Source of the DNA: JAJPKK01 sp963747835
Lineage (GTDB): Bacteria; Pseudomonadota; Alphaproteobacteria; Rhizobiales; Xanthobacteraceae
Length of the DNA: 64,000 bases
Assembly: GCA_963747835.1 (NCBI GenBank)
Contig: CAVVGO010000005.1
Coordinates: forward strand, 2,914,001 to 2,978,000
Direction of reading: 5' to 3'
The stretch's first letter is position 1. Each line of letters begins with the position of its first letter. The notes beneath the pieces are model-generated. The model searched no databases, had not been told where the DNA came from, and saw nothing but the letters and a program-made list of their open reading frames with translations. The translations under genes were made by a program, and so were the position numbers. Below are positions 44,704-54,795 of the stretch, piece by piece.

Positions 44704-45975
44704 CAGGCTGCTGAAATTCGTGTCGAAAGACGATATCTGACTGGTTGAGGTTGTTCGACTGCTTGTTTTGATGGTCTGCGCGTCTTGCGGTGGCGTTCGG
44801 ATCGTCGGTTTTGGTCGGCTTCATGCCTCAATGAGTTTGGGGAGTCGGATCAGATTGTAGCTGGCCATCGTCAGGGTGAATTTGAAGCCGAGCCTTTTGG
44901 CGCCGCGGAGCATCGGCCGGGCGAATCCGCCGATCGTCTTGGCCCAACCGAATGGTTCCTCGATGCGCTTCCTCTTCTGCTGGCTCACCGCATATCCGGG
45001 ATGCCGTGTGGTCCGGGCGTCAACCGCGGAGCGTCGTCCAGTGATATTCTGCGCGATGTGTGGCGTTACGTTGAGGGCTCGCAGATCGGCCACGAAGGCT
45101 GCGGCGTCGTAGCCCTTGTCGGCGCCGAGAGTGATGCGACGCGCCCCCGGCGAATAGCGCACGATCATCTCTTCCGCGGCCTTGCGCTCGGCAGTTCCAT
45201 TGGCTTGGGTCAGCGCAGTCGCGACCACGAGACCGCTGCGATTTTCCATCAGCGTATGCCCCATGAAGCTGAGCTTGGCTTCCTTGCCTTGTCCCTTGCG
45301 ATAAAGCTTGGCCTCTGGGTCCGTGGTCGAGGCATGCGTGGCGTTGGCGGGCTTCTCGCCATGGAAGTCGCGCTCGCCGTTGCGGCCCGGACCAGGCGGA
45401 TCACTCGAACCATCCCTCGCCTTGAAGCTCTTCATCGACGCCCAGGCCGCAATCTGCGTGCCGTCGACCGAGAAATGTTCGTCCGACAACAACCCGCGCA
45501 ACTTCTTGTGATTCATGAGTTCGGCCAGGAACCTCCTCGCCACATCGGCCTCCAGCAACCGATCGCGGTTCTTCGTGAATACGGTCGGCACCCACACCGG
45601 GTCATCCACGCCGAGCCCGACGAACCAGCGGTACAGCAGATTGTAATCGAGCTGCTCCATCAGCTGCCGCTCCGAACGGATCGTATAGAAGGCTTGAAGC
45701 AAAAGCGCCCGCAGCAGACGCTCAGGCGCAATCGATGGCCGACCGCTATCCGCATAGACGCTGGCAAAATCCCCGTCGAGCGCCGCCAGGATGTCGTTCA
45801 CGACCTCGCGCACCAAACGCAATGGATGCTTGGCAGGTACCCGCTTTTCCAAGTCCACATACGAAAACAGCTCGCCCGTTCGTGTGTCCGAGCCCCGCAT
45901 TCCCACCTCCGCCAATCCACAAGGCACGGAATCATATTCGCAGCGACTTGTCAGGTGACGTTTTTCAGCAGCCTG
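44704..45975. mobile_element. Intact insertion sequence, IS5-like, with CTAA target duplication
   Basis: A 1272-bp element bounded by inverted repeats: CAGGCTGCTGAAA at 44704-44716, and its complement TTTCAGCAGCCTG at 45963-45975. It is flanked on both sides by CTAA (44700-44703 and 45976-45979), a YTAR-type target duplication typical of IS5-like elements. It carries one transposase gene on the minus strand. Intact ends and an intact gene suggest recent insertion. It separates the crotonase gene from the GGDEF/EAL gene. Confidence 0.9.
44821..45900 (-). CDS. IS5-family transposase
   Basis: 359-residue DDE transposase. The N-terminal InsH-like domain (HPLRLVREVVNDILAALDGD, RPSIAPERLLRALLLQAFYT, LDYNLLYRWFVGLGVDDPVW) is followed by the catalytic DDE domain (LLSDEHFSVDGTQIAAWASM, RITLGADKGYDAAAFVADLR, KRIEEPFGWAKTIGGFARPM). 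The conserved Asp, Asp and Glu appear in DGTQ, ADKGYD and EEPFGW. ATG 45900, preceded by GGAGGTGG, is preferred over 45927. No frameshift. Confidence 0.9.
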   Translation of the reverse strand: MRGSDTRTGELFSYVDLEKRVPAKHPLRLVREVVNDILAALDGDFASVYADSGRPSIAPERLLRALLLQAFYTIRSERQLMEQLDYNLLYRWFVGLGVDDPVWVPTVFTKNRDRLLEADVARRFLAELMNHKKLRGLLSDEHFSVDGTQIAAWASMKSFKARDGSSDPPGPGRNGERDFHGEKPANATHASTTDPEAKLYRKGQGKEAKLSFMGHTLMENRSGLVVATALTQANGTAERKAAEEMIVRYSPGARRITLGADKGYDAAAFVADLRALNVTPHIAQNITGRRSAVDARTTRHPGYAVSQQKRKRIEEPFGWAKTIGGFARPMLRGAKRLGFKFTLTMASYNLIRLPKLIEA

Positions 45976-46042
45976 CTAAAGCGGGACGCGGAGCCGGCAT
46001 CGCCGCCAGCCCCGGAGAGAGCCATCGTGGAGTTCGGCGCGA

Positions 46043-48756
46043 TCAACCGGTTGCCAACCTGGCCGGCTCGGCCGCGCGGGCGCGGGTGAATTCAAGCTCG
46101 GTGACGGGACAAGGCCGGCTGAACAGAAAGCCCTGGACGAGCTTGCAGCCGGCCGCGCGCACGAGTTCAAGCTGTTGTTCGGTCTCCACCCCTTCGGCGG
46201 TGGTGATCATGTCGAGCTCGCGGCCAAGGCTCGTGATCGCACACACGATCGCGGCGCAATCGGTGCGGTCCGGCATTTCCCTCACGAACGACTTGTCGAT
46301 CTTGATCTTGTCGAAGGGAAACATCCGCAGATAGCTGAGCGAGGAGTACCCGGTGCCGAAATCATCAAGCACGATGGAAACCCCGAGGCTCTTGATGCGG
46401 TGCAGGATCGACAGGTCGCGCGAGTTCTTTTGCAGCAACACCGATTCGGTTATTTCGAGCTCAAGGCGCCGAGGCGACAGCCCCGAGTTCCGCGAGCGCC
46501 CCGGTGACGATCTCGAAAAGGTCGCTGTTGCGGAACTGGACCGGCGAAAGGTTCACGGCGACTTGGATGTGAGTTGGCCAAAGCATCGCGTCGCGGCACG
46601 CCTGGCGCAGCATCCAGCGCCCGATCGCCGTGATGAGACCACGCTCCTCGGCGACCGGGATGAAGCGGTCCGGCGGAATCATCCCGTGGAGCGGATGGTG
46701 CCAGCGGATCAGGGCCTCGACCGCGCAGATCGCGCCGGTTTCGATTTCGATTATGGGCTGGTAATAGGCCTCGAACTCGTCGTTCGCCATGGCATTGCAG
46801 AGATCGACTTCGAGCCCGCGCCGCACCCGTAAATCCTCATCCATCTCCGGCTCGAAAAACCGATACGTGTTGCGCCCGTCGGCCTTGGCCCGATAGAGCG
46901 CGAGATCGGCGTTCCTCATCAGGTGCTCGAGAGTCGAGGCCGTCATCGGGCGCCATGGCGATGCCGATGCTAATGCCGATGACGACGCGGTGGCCATCGA
47001 CCTCGTAGGGCGCGCCGATCACCTCAAGGAGGCGGGTAGCGAGGGCAACCGCGATTTCGCGCTGATTGCGCTCGCTGTGCTGGAGGATCGCGAATTCGTC
47101 GCCGCCGAGACGGCCGACCGTGTCGGTTGCGCGGGTTGCCTCCTGCAGACGTCGTGCGACCGCCTTGAGCAGCGAGTCGCCGACCGGATGTCCGAGCGAG
47201 TCGTTGACGGCCTTGAACAGGTCGAGGTCGAAGATAAAGACCGTGTATCCCTTGCCTTCGCTTTCATAGCGCCGGAACGCTTCGTCCAGGCGCTCGCGGA
47301 ACAGCACGCGGTTGGCGAGATCGGTCAGGGCATCGTGGCGCGCCATGCGGGCAATACGTTCCTCGCTGCGCAGGCGCTCGGTGATGTCCTCATGGGTCGC
47401 GACCCAGCCGCCGTCGATCATCGGCTCGTTTACGACGTTGATGATGCGACCATCAGCGAGCTGAGCCCGGGTCTGAACCTTCTCGCCCGCGGCCAACCGC
47501 CGCTCGATGTCGGCCACAAAACGCACCGGATCGTCGTCGAAACTTCCGTGCTGTCGGCGATAGCTGAGTACATCGATGAGATTCGCGCCCGGCCGGACCA
47601 ACTCCGGCGGCAGGTCGTACATGTGCAGATATTTCCCGTTGCAGACGACGATCCGGCCCTCCCGGTCAATCATGCTCAACCCTTGCGTCATGTTGTTGAG
47701 CGCAGCGTCGATCTGCAGGTTTGCGCTCTCGAGTTCGCGGGATTTCTCCTTGAGCCGGCTTTCGCGCTCGACGATCGAGGCCCGCGAGTGCGCAAGCTTG
47801 CGAAGCTGAACGAACAGCGCACATAATATCAGCACAAAGCAGACCAGCGTCAGCGCCGTGCCGATCACGATCAAGGTAGCGCGCCGGCGCCATGGAGCGA
47901 GCGAAGCCGATTCGGAAACCGCGACGTTGACCACGAGTGGATAGCCCGGCACAGGGCGCACAGCGACGAAGCGTGGGCCGTGGCCAAACAGGCCTTCCAC
48001 CCGGAGAAACCCGCCGCCCCGCGCGACGATCCCATGCCACTCAGAGGCCGGCGGAATTCTCTCGCCAGCCATCGGCTTTAGCATTGGGTATCGCAGCAGG
48101 ATGGCGCCGTCACTGCGCAGGAACATGAGGGACAAATCGGCCAGTGAATTGATCGAATTGTAGAGGCGATTGAAGTATTCGATGTTCACGCTGATCTGCA
48201 CCACGCCGAGAAATTCGCCCTCCCGGGAGGTGACCCGGCGGGAGAGGAACACGCGCTCCCCATCGCCGGTGCGGGTAACGATCGGCAAAGCCACGTACAT
48301 GCCGGAACTGGTGTCGCGATGCAACACACTGAACAACTCGCGATCGGATACGTCCGTATCAGGTGCCGGCCAGCCCTGCGAATAATTCGCGAGATGACCG
48401 TTGGTGCCGAGAATAGCAATGGCGCCCGACTGCGGCATCCGTATCTGGCTGGACGTCAGCAACGCGTAGATGTCTTTCGACCTGATGGCTTCCTGGTATT
48501 TGTCAGGCGCCGCTTCATGCAACTCGGTAAGCTGCTGCTGGAGTTCGATTAGCGCTGCGTCGAAGCCCTTTACGGACTGGCTCGTGTGTTGGGCGAGAAT
48601 TGTAGCGATGTTGCCGGTATCGCGGAATGCATCATCGACCGTGTCGGTCCGCAAGCTCCAAATAATCACGCCCCTGGAAAGAGCCATCAACGCGACGATC
48701 GCAATGACGATGCCGACAAGGATCCGCAATGATCGTGGGTTGGCCTGATTGAGCAT
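46043..48756 (-). CDS. Membrane GGDEF/EAL cyclic-di-GMP regulator with PAS domain (two frameshifts)
   Basis: About 900 residues. TM1 (LRILVGIVIAIVALMALSRG), a periplasmic Cache-like sensor to about residue 280, TM2 (LIVIGTALTLVCFVLILCAL), a coiled segment, and a PAS domain (IDAALNNMTQGLSMIDREGR) follow in order. The GGDEF domain (ARHDALTDLANRVLFRERLD, VGRLGGDEFAILQHSERNQR) and the EAL domain (AVEALIRWHHPLHGMIPPDR, LDDFGTGYSSLSYLRMFPFD, TTAEGVETEQQLELVRAAGC) complete it. Surplus bases near 46939-46942 and 46481-46484 split the frame. GGDEF is canonical; EAL reads EAL. It could both make and break cyclic di-GMP in response to an external signal. Confidence 0.87.
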
Positions 48757-49002
48757 GTGCCGGACATTGGATTGAACGCGGCACGTTATGATCGGGGCTA
48801 TTTACAGGCTCTTAAGAATCGATCTCTGGCGCCCGCGCGATGCGCCCTATGCCGGGACTCGATACAGTCTTAGTTAAATTAGTGCCACCGTTGCCGGAGC
48901 GAACAGGACAACGAAAACGTCGGGGCGACGGAATGCCGCTCGCCCCGGAAATTCGAGACACCTTGGAACTCGAATTCAATACAGGTATCCGAAGAGGGCG
49001 CC

Positions 49003-49503
49003 TCAGCCGGCTTTCAGCTTCTTGTTGCATTGGCTGTAGTAGCCGCCGCCCTTCTGAATCCAATTGAGACCGCCATTGCCGCCGCCGGCTTTGTTCTCGT
49101 TGTACTGATCGAGACAGGTATGCATCCGCGCCTTGCCGGCGCTCTCGGCAGAATATTTGGACGACACGGCGGTCGGAAATGCCGGCTCACCGGCGGCAGC
49201 CGGCGCGGTCGCGGGCGGCGGCGCAGCGGCTGATTTCGCGCGCGGGGTCGGTTTAGCGGCGGGCGGCGGCGCCGGTGGCGCAGCGGGCGCGGCTGCAGGG
49301 GTTTCGGTTGGCGCCGCGGCGGTGCGGGCGAGGCACTCCTTACGGAAATCGGCATATTTCTGGTCGCCGACTGTCTTGTCGGCCTTTTTGGCCGCCCATT
49401 CGGCGTTGCAGGTCTGGAGGCGGTTTTGCGCGCTTGCGGGCGCGGCAGAAAACGCGAGGCCGGCGCAGACTCCGGCGGCGCAGAGCAATCCCAATTTCGT
49501 CAT
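49003..49503 (-). CDS. Exported PsiF-like protein with Pro/Ala-rich linker
   Basis: 166 residues. Signal peptide MTKLGLLCAAGVCAGLAFSA ending at ASAQ. One PsiF-like motif (RLQTCNAEWAAKKADKTVGD and KYADFRKECLA) is followed by a 55-residue Pro/Ala linker. The C-terminal Cys-containing motif is ARMHTCLDQYNENKAGGG and GGYYSQCNKKLKAG. Four Cys outside the leader may form two disulfides. PsiF proteins are phosphate-starvation-linked in enterics; function unknown here. The linker sequence is repetitive and may join two small domains. Confidence 0.65.
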   Translation of the reverse strand: MTKLGLLCAAGVCAGLAFSAAPASAQNRLQTCNAEWAAKKADKTVGDQKYADFRKECLARTAAAPTETPAAAPAAPPAPPPAAKPTPRAKSAAAPPPATAPAAAGEPAFPTAVSSKYSAESAGKARMHTCLDQYNENKAGGGNGGLNWIQKGGGYYSQCNKKLKAG

Positions 49504-49696
49504 GACAACACCTCCATGGCATCACCTCGATGGAACAGTTCACGATGCAATAAGCCGATCACCAGCGGTTCGCAAGTACGGGCCGCGGACTGCCCACAGA
49601 GCGTCTCCGGGCGGCTCATACGATGCTAACCGCTGCTGACTTGGCGCGCGCCCCGGCATGCCGCCAAGATAATCATTGGGCCGGATTATGACTGCG

Positions 49697-50326
49697 TTAT
49701 TTCCGTCCGACGAGATCGATCAGCGCCGCCATACCGACATGGCCGGCGCCTTCCCGGGTCATACTATCGTGCTCGACGATGCGCAGATCGGAAAGCCCGG
49801 TGAATTCGGTCTCGAGCAGCGCGCGCGTATAGAGATTCTCCACCTGCGACGGTCCGCCGGTCTTGTACTTCAGTTGCTCGGGCCGATAACCTTCGATGAG
49901 CATCAGCCCGCCCGGCTTGAGTGCCTTGCGCATGCCGGCGAATACGTCCCGGCGTTCGTTTGGTGTTAGGAATTGGATGAAGATGGCGACGACGACGTCA
50001 TATTGGGTGGCCGGCCAGTCGTAGCTAACGAGATCGGCGCGCTCGGTGCGGAGCGCAACGCCGCGCGACTGGGCGAGCGCCTGCGCCTTACCCAGCGCGG
50101 TCGGCGACCAGTCGATCGACAGCACGTCAAGGCCACGCTCGGCAAGCCAGACGCCGTTTCGCCCCTCTCCGTCGGAAACCGCAAGCGCCGTGCCGGATTT
50201 TGGCAACACGCCGGCCTGCGACCTGAGGAATACGTTGGGCTCCGTGCCGAACACGTATTCCGGGACCGCAAAGCGCTTCTCCCAGCGTTCGAATTCGCTG
50301 ACGTCCGACCCACTCAAATCATTCAC
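49697..50326 (-). CDS. SAM-dependent methyltransferase, TehB/tellurite-resistance-like
   Basis: 209 residues. RFAVPEYVFGTEPNVFLRSQ and GTALAVSDGEGRNGVWLAER form the class I methyltransferase motif I (the usual G-x-G is D-G-E-G). LDVLSIDWSPTALGKAQALA, WPATQYDVVVAIFIQFLTPN and LKPGGLMLIEGYRPEQLKYK follow. The GTEPNVFL opening is typical of a group annotated as tellurite-resistance or thiopurine-like methyltransferases. The start overlaps the rluC-like stop by four bases, so they are coupled. Substrate unknown. Confidence 0.8.
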   Translation of the reverse strand: MNDLSGSDVSEFERWEKRFAVPEYVFGTEPNVFLRSQAGVLPKSGTALAVSDGEGRNGVWLAERGLDVLSIDWSPTALGKAQALAQSRGVALRTERADLVSYDWPATQYDVVVAIFIQFLTPNERRDVFAGMRKALKPGGLMLIEGYRPEQLKYKTGGPSQVENLYTRALLETEFTGLSDLRIVEHDSMTREGAGHVGMAALIDLVGRK

Positions 50327-51570
50327 TCCTCGGGTGCGTCCACGATCGGATCGTAGCGCTTCAGATCGAGGCCAAGCAGGTTCCAGGTCTGTACCATGTG
50401 GGGCGGCAGCGGCGCCGTCACGTCAATGACACCGCCGCGCGGATGCGGCACCGCGATGCGCCGCGCCAACAGATGCAGCCGGTTCTGGATTCCGCCGGGC
50501 AGCGTCCAGTTCTCCTTGTTGAAATATTTCGGGTCGCCGACGATCGGATGTTCGATATGGGCGAGGTGGGCGCGCAGCTGATGCGTGCGCCCCGTCACCG
50601 GCTTGAGCGATACCCAGGCGAGTTGCTGTGCCGAGGTCTCGACCACGGCGTAATAGGTGACGGCGTGGCTCGCGCCCTCTTCGCCATGCTTGGCGATGCG
50701 CATCACCGATTCGTCTTCGCGGTCCTCCTTGGCGAGGAAGGTCGAGATGCGGCCCTGACGCGGCTTCGGCACTCCCGCGACCAGCGCCCAGTAGATTTTG
50801 CGCGCTTCTCGCGAGCGGAACACTTGCGCAAGCGATGACGCGGCAAAGCGCGTCTTCGCCACCAGCAGGCAGCCGGAGGTGTCCTTGTCGAGGCGGTGCA
50901 CAAGGCGCGGGCGCTGCCCGCTCTTGTCGCGCATGACATCGAGCAGGCCGTCCACGTGCCGCGTGGTGCCGGACCCGCCCTGCACGGCGAGCCCCATCGG
51001 CTTGTTGAGGACGAGAACATCGGCGTCCTCGTAGAGGGTGATCGATTGCAGGAACTCGAGTGTCTTCTGTTCGGCCTCGGACAGGCCCGAAGATTTCGGC
51101 GCATCGACCTTGAACGGCGGGATGCGGACCGCCTGGCCGGTTGCCAACCGGTCCTTGGCGTCGACCCGCTTGCCGTTCACGCGCAACTCGCCTTTTCGGA
51201 TCACCCGCTGGATGTGGGAGAACGACAAGCTCGGAAACTTTGCCTCAAGAAAGCGATCGACCCGCATGCCGGATTCGTCGGCCGTGACGGCAACGGTCTG
51301 GACCTTGGTCGCTTCCTGCGGAATCGGCACTTTTGCGACCGCAACCGTTTCCTCGACCTCACGTGGCGCCCCAGGCCGCGGCCCCGCCGCGAATGGTCGC
51401 GGCCGACGGGGGGTGCGAGCGGGTTTGCGATGTTGCGTCGCCACGCCACCGCGCGGCTTTGCCAAGCGACCTTCCGGCCGCTGCCGCTTGCGATCATCAT
51501 CGCGCCCGCGCGGCTCGGCGATTTTCCGCCCGCCTCCCGGTTGTCTTGATCCACCGTTGCCGTGCCTCAA
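50323..51570 (-). CDS. RluC/RluD-type 23S rRNA pseudouridine synthase
   Basis: 415 residues. A basic, disordered N-terminal extension of about 85 residues (GRDDDRKRQRPEGRLAKPRG) precedes an S4 domain (MRVDRFLEAKFPSLSFSHIQ, RVIRKGELRVNGKRVDAKDR). The synthase domain follows: LVLNKPMGLAVQGGSGTTRH, RPRLVHRLDKDTSGCLLVAK (catalytic Asp in HRLDKDTSG), VSLKPVTGRTHQLRAHLAHI. Modifies 23S rRNA. The N-terminal extension is unusual in length. Followed by the methyltransferase with a 4-base overlap. Confidence 0.88.
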   Translation of the reverse strand: MRHGNGGSRQPGGGRKIAEPRGRDDDRKRQRPEGRLAKPRGGVATQHRKPARTPRRPRPFAAGPRPGAPREVEETVAVAKVPIPQEATKVQTVAVTADESGMRVDRFLEAKFPSLSFSHIQRVIRKGELRVNGKRVDAKDRLATGQAVRIPPFKVDAPKSSGLSEAEQKTLEFLQSITLYEDADVLVLNKPMGLAVQGGSGTTRHVDGLLDVMRDKSGQRPRLVHRLDKDTSGCLLVAKTRFAASSLAQVFRSREARKIYWALVAGVPKPRQGRISTFLAKEDREDESVMRIAKHGEEGASHAVTYYAVVETSAQQLAWVSLKPVTGRTHQLRAHLAHIEHPIVGDPKYFNKENWTLPGGIQNRLHLLARRIAVPHPRGGVIDVTAPLPPHMVQTWNLLGLDLKRYDPIVDAPEE

Positions 51571-51690
51571 CTGTCCGCTCCTGTCCGCGCCGTCGCCAGC
51601 ACGTCAACTACGCCATCGCCGAGCCGTGTGTAGCACGCCCGGAGTATCCACGAACTGGCTACCGATATGAAAAACAACAAGATGGTGGAT

Positions 51691-51755
51691 GCCGGGGACG
51701 ACATTCGAACTCGCGTTGACGACGCCGGCCGAGTCCAGAAAACTCCGTCCCCGGC
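51691..51755. terminator. Inverted repeat after rarA, possible terminator hairpin
   Basis: GCCGGGGACG at 51691-51700 pairs perfectly with CGTCCCCGGC at 51746-51755, with a 45-base loop that can form smaller stems. It is 7 bp beyond the rarA stop (51762), between rarA and the pseudouridine synthase gene, both on the minus strand. No T-run is visible. The remaining part of this 191-bp gap shows no gene. Confidence 0.4.
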
Positions 51756-51761
51756 GAACCC

Positions 51762-53096
51762 TCACTCTCGCCCCCTCTCCCCCCGCAGCTTCGCCCAATA
51801 GTCCAAGCGCTTCCTGATCTCGCGCTCGAAACCACGCTCGGGCGGGTCATAGAAGTGCTGGCGGCCCAACGCGTCCGGAAAATAGTCCTGCCCGGAGAAA
51901 GCGTCCGGCGCATCATGGTCGTATTCATAGCCCGAACCGTAACCTTCGCCCTTCATGAGCTTGGTCGGGGCATTGAGAATGTGCTTGGGCGGCAGCAGCG
52001 AACCGGACTCCCTGGCGGTGCGCATCGCGGCCCCATAGGCCGCATAGGCAGCGTTCGATTTCGGCGCGGTGGCGATGTAGATCACGGCCTCGGCGATTGC
52101 CAATTCGCCCTCCGGGGTGCCGAGAAAATCGTAGGCGTCCTTTGCCGCATTGGCGACGACAAGCGCCTGCGGGTCGGCCAGCCCGACGTCCTCGATTGCC
52201 ATCCGCACCACCCGCCGGACGAGAAACAGCGGGCTCTCGCCGGCATCGAGCATACGGCAGAGATAGTAGAGGGCGGCATCCGGATCGGAGCCACGCACCG
52301 ATTTGTGCAGCGCCGAGATCAGGTTGTAGTGGCCGTCCTGGGACTTGTCGTAGATCGGTGCGCGGCGCTGCACGATGTCCTGAAGCTTTGCGGCATCGAA
52401 CACTTCGTCTTTGCGGGCGGCACGCCAGATTTCCTCGGCAAGCGTCAGGGCCGCGCGGCCGTCGCCATCGGCCATGCGCACCAACGCGGAGCGCGCCTCG
52501 GTATCAAGAGGAAGCGGCTTACCTTCAATCGATTCGGCGCGGGCGAGTAGCTTTTCGATCGCGGCGGCATCGAGCGGGCGGAACACCAGCACGCGTGCCC
52601 GCGATAGCAGCGCGGCATTGAGCTCGAAGGACGGGTTTTCGGTGGTGGCGCCGACCAGCGCCACGGTGCCGTCTTCCATCACCGGGAGAAACGAATCCTG
52701 CTGGGCCCGGTTGAAACGGTGTACTTCGTCGACGAACAGCAGCGTGCCTATTCCGGTCTCGCGCCGTGAGCGGGCCGCCTCGAACACCTTCTTGAGATCG
52801 GCGACGCCGGAGAACACCGCGGATATCTGCTCAAAATGCAGCGCCGTCGCATCGGCGAGGAGCCGCGCTACGGTCGTCTTGCCGGTGCCGGGCGGGCCCC
52901 AGAAGATCAGCGAGCCGAGGCTGCGGGTTTCCAGCATGCGGGTGAGCGCGCCATCGGGACCGATGAGTTGATCCTGCCCAACCACCTCGGCAAGCTGGCG
53001 CGGCCTTAACCTGTCCGCGAGGGGTCGCGGCGCATCGCGATCAAGCCCGGCCGCCGCGAACAGCCCGCCGGTGTCGCGTTTGCCGCGGACGCTCAT
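51762..53096 (-). CDS. rarA: Replication-associated recombination protein A (RarA/MgsA)
   Basis: 444-residue AAA+ ATPase acting at stalled replication forks. RPLADRLRPRQLAEVVGQDQ opens the core. SLIFWGPPGTGKTTVARLLA is the Walker A, TLLFVDEVHRFNRAQQDSFL the Walker B, VALVGATTENPSFELNAALL sensor 1, and YDKSQDGHYNLISALHKSVR the MgsA C-terminal domain start. The C-terminal FYDPPERGFEREIRKRLDYW is conserved. ATG 53096 overlaps the stop of the DegP-like gene (ATGA), so the two are coupled. Confidence 0.93.
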   Translation of the reverse strand: MSVRGKRDTGGLFAAAGLDRDAPRPLADRLRPRQLAEVVGQDQLIGPDGALTRMLETRSLGSLIFWGPPGTGKTTVARLLADATALHFEQISAVFSGVADLKKVFEAARSRRETGIGTLLFVDEVHRFNRAQQDSFLPVMEDGTVALVGATTENPSFELNAALLSRARVLVFRPLDAAAIEKLLARAESIEGKPLPLDTEARSALVRMADGDGRAALTLAEEIWRAARKDEVFDAAKLQDIVQRRAPIYDKSQDGHYNLISALHKSVRGSDPDAALYYLCRMLDAGESPLFLVRRVVRMAIEDVGLADPQALVVANAAKDAYDFLGTPEGELAIAEAVIYIATAPKSNAAYAAYGAAMRTARESGSLLPPKHILNAPTKLMKGEGYGSGYEYDHDAPDAFSGQDYFPDALGRQHFYDPPERGFEREIRKRLDYWAKLRGERGRE

Positions 53097-54493
53097 CCGC
53101 CCAACACGGCGGAAATCTGCTGGCCGCCGCGTTGGATGGTGAGCCGCCACAGCCGGCTCGGCTGCGCGACGGCGCGCACCAGATCCTGGGTGGTTTCGAT
53201 CTTGGCATTGTTGATGGTGAGCACGATGTCGCCCTTCTGGAAGCCGTAGTTCTGCGCCACTGAGCCGTTCTCGACGTCGGTCACGGCGACGCCCAGCGCC
53301 GAATAGTCGAGCCGCAGTTCTTCGGCGAGCGCCGGCGAGAGGTTTGCGACCCGGGCGCCGAGCAACGGCGAGCGCGCCGTGATGACGGTTTCCTCGCGCG
53401 CCGTATCGGGGGCCGATTCGAGCACGATCGCGACCTTGACCTCGCGGCCGCTGCGCATGATGCCGAGTTGGGCATGCCCGCCCACCGGCTTCGTTGCCAA
53501 GCGGTAGTCGAATGCATTGGCGTCATCGATCGGCTGCCCGTCCACGTCAACGATGAGGTCGCCGGTGCGCAACCCGGCGCGGGCCGCCGGGCCTTTAGCG
53601 GCGACGCTCGACACCAGCGCGCCGGCCGGTCGCTTCAGGCTCATGCTCTCCGCGATGTCGGGGGTCACGGCCTGCAACTTGGCGCCGAGCCAGGGCCGGC
53701 GCACCACGCTGCTGCCGCCCTGCGCCGAAGCGACGACCCCACGTACCATGTTGGCCGGAATCGCAAAGCCGATGCCCTGGGAGCCGCCGGAGCGGGAGAA
53801 AATCGCGGTATTGATGCCGACCAGCCGGCCGCCAAGGTCGACCAGCGCGCCGCCGGAATTGCCCGGATTGATCGCCGCATCGGTCTGGATGAAGAACTGA
53901 TAGTCCGTAATGCCGACCTGGGTGCGCGCCACCGCCGAAACGATGCCGTGGGTGACGGTCTGGCCGACCCCGAACGGATTGCCGATCGCGAGCACCACGT
54001 CGCCGACCTGAAGCGCGTCGGAGTCGCCGAACTCGATCGAGGCGAAGCGCTCGCGGCCGTCCTTGATGCGCAGCACGGCGAGATCCGAGCGCTCGTCCTT
54101 GAGCACGATGTCGGCATCATATTCGCGCTTATCGGCAAGCGAAACCTTGATCTGGTCGGCCTTCTCGATGACGTGGTAATTGGTGACGACGAGCCCGGAC
54201 GGATCGACGATGACGCCGGAACCGAGTGAACGTTGGACCTGCTCGCGGGGGCCGCCGAGGCCGCCGCCGCCGAAGAAGCGGCGGAGCACCGGATCGTCGA
54301 ATAGCGGCATCCGATTCTCCACCACCCGGGCGGCGTAGACATTGACCACCGCAGGCGCCACCCGCTTCACGACCGGCGCATAGGAGAGCCTGATTTCGCC
54401 GGCCGAGGACGGCACCCGGACCTCCTGGGCAGCCGCAGAGGCGGAAAGCCCCGGCAGGACCAAAACAAGGCAGGCAATCAGTCGTAATTTCAT
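53093..54493 (-). CDS. DegP/HtrA-family periplasmic serine protease
   Basis: 466 residues. Signal peptide MKLRLIACLVLVLPGLSASA ending at AAAQ. Trypsin-like domain: catalytic His in VTNYHVIEKAD, Asp in DERSDLAVLRI, Ser in INPGNSGGALVD. Two PDZ domains follow (from about residue 260, AKGPAARAGLRTGDLIVDVD; from about residue 365, TDVENGSVAQNYGFQKGDIV). Envelope quality control. ATG 54493 places the leader at the N-terminus and is preferred over 54616. Its stop overlaps the rarA start. Confidence 0.9.
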   Translation of the reverse strand: MKLRLIACLVLVLPGLSASAAAQEVRVPSSAGEIRLSYAPVVKRVAPAVVNVYAARVVENRMPLFDDPVLRRFFGGGGLGGPREQVQRSLGSGVIVDPSGLVVTNYHVIEKADQIKVSLADKREYDADIVLKDERSDLAVLRIKDGRERFASIEFGDSDALQVGDVVLAIGNPFGVGQTVTHGIVSAVARTQVGITDYQFFIQTDAAINPGNSGGALVDLGGRLVGINTAIFSRSGGSQGIGFAIPANMVRGVVASAQGGSSVVRRPWLGAKLQAVTPDIAESMSLKRPAGALVSSVAAKGPAARAGLRTGDLIVDVDGQPIDDANAFDYRLATKPVGGHAQLGIMRSGREVKVAIVLESAPDTAREETVITARSPLLGARVANLSPALAEELRLDYSALGVAVTDVENGSVAQNYGFQKGDIVLTINNAKIETTQDLVRAVAQPSRLWRLTIQRGGQQISAVLGG

Positions 54494-54795
54494 CGGTATA
54501 GCTCCGAATCCGTTCCGCCGGACAGGGCGAGATATAAAGCGCCTGCCGCGGGATTTGAAGGGCGCCGTGGCAAGTGCGAAACCTGCAGCACACCCGAAGT
54601 GCGCTCCCGGCTGCACCGCTCGCGGTGCGACCAGGCGTAAAGGTGGCGGGCCGAATCACCCGCCACAAGCAGGGTCGGAAGGTAGCGGGCCGGCTGGCTC
54701 ACTACCGGTCGCAAACACCCCTTTCGGCGACGCTCAAAACCAGCTATGATGAAAAAAGAAGACCATGCGTTCGCACTTCACCAGGAGGACCCTCA
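54494..54795. other. Divergent intergenic region
   Basis: 302 bp between the DegP-like gene and the unknown secreted pair. It must contain two promoters. An open frame crosses it but shows no family resemblance. No strong hairpin or repeat was seen. Confidence 0.45.

Noticed and set aside
51672..51762. tRNA- or tmRNA-like signature on the minus strand (GTTCGAAT, CCCCGGC and a CCACCA end)
   Set aside because: The spacing between the TTCGAAT loop and the CCA end does not fit an acceptor stem. No anticodon arm or D-loop is found, and no tag reading frame is nearby. The pairing is better explained by the 10-bp inverted repeat after rarA.
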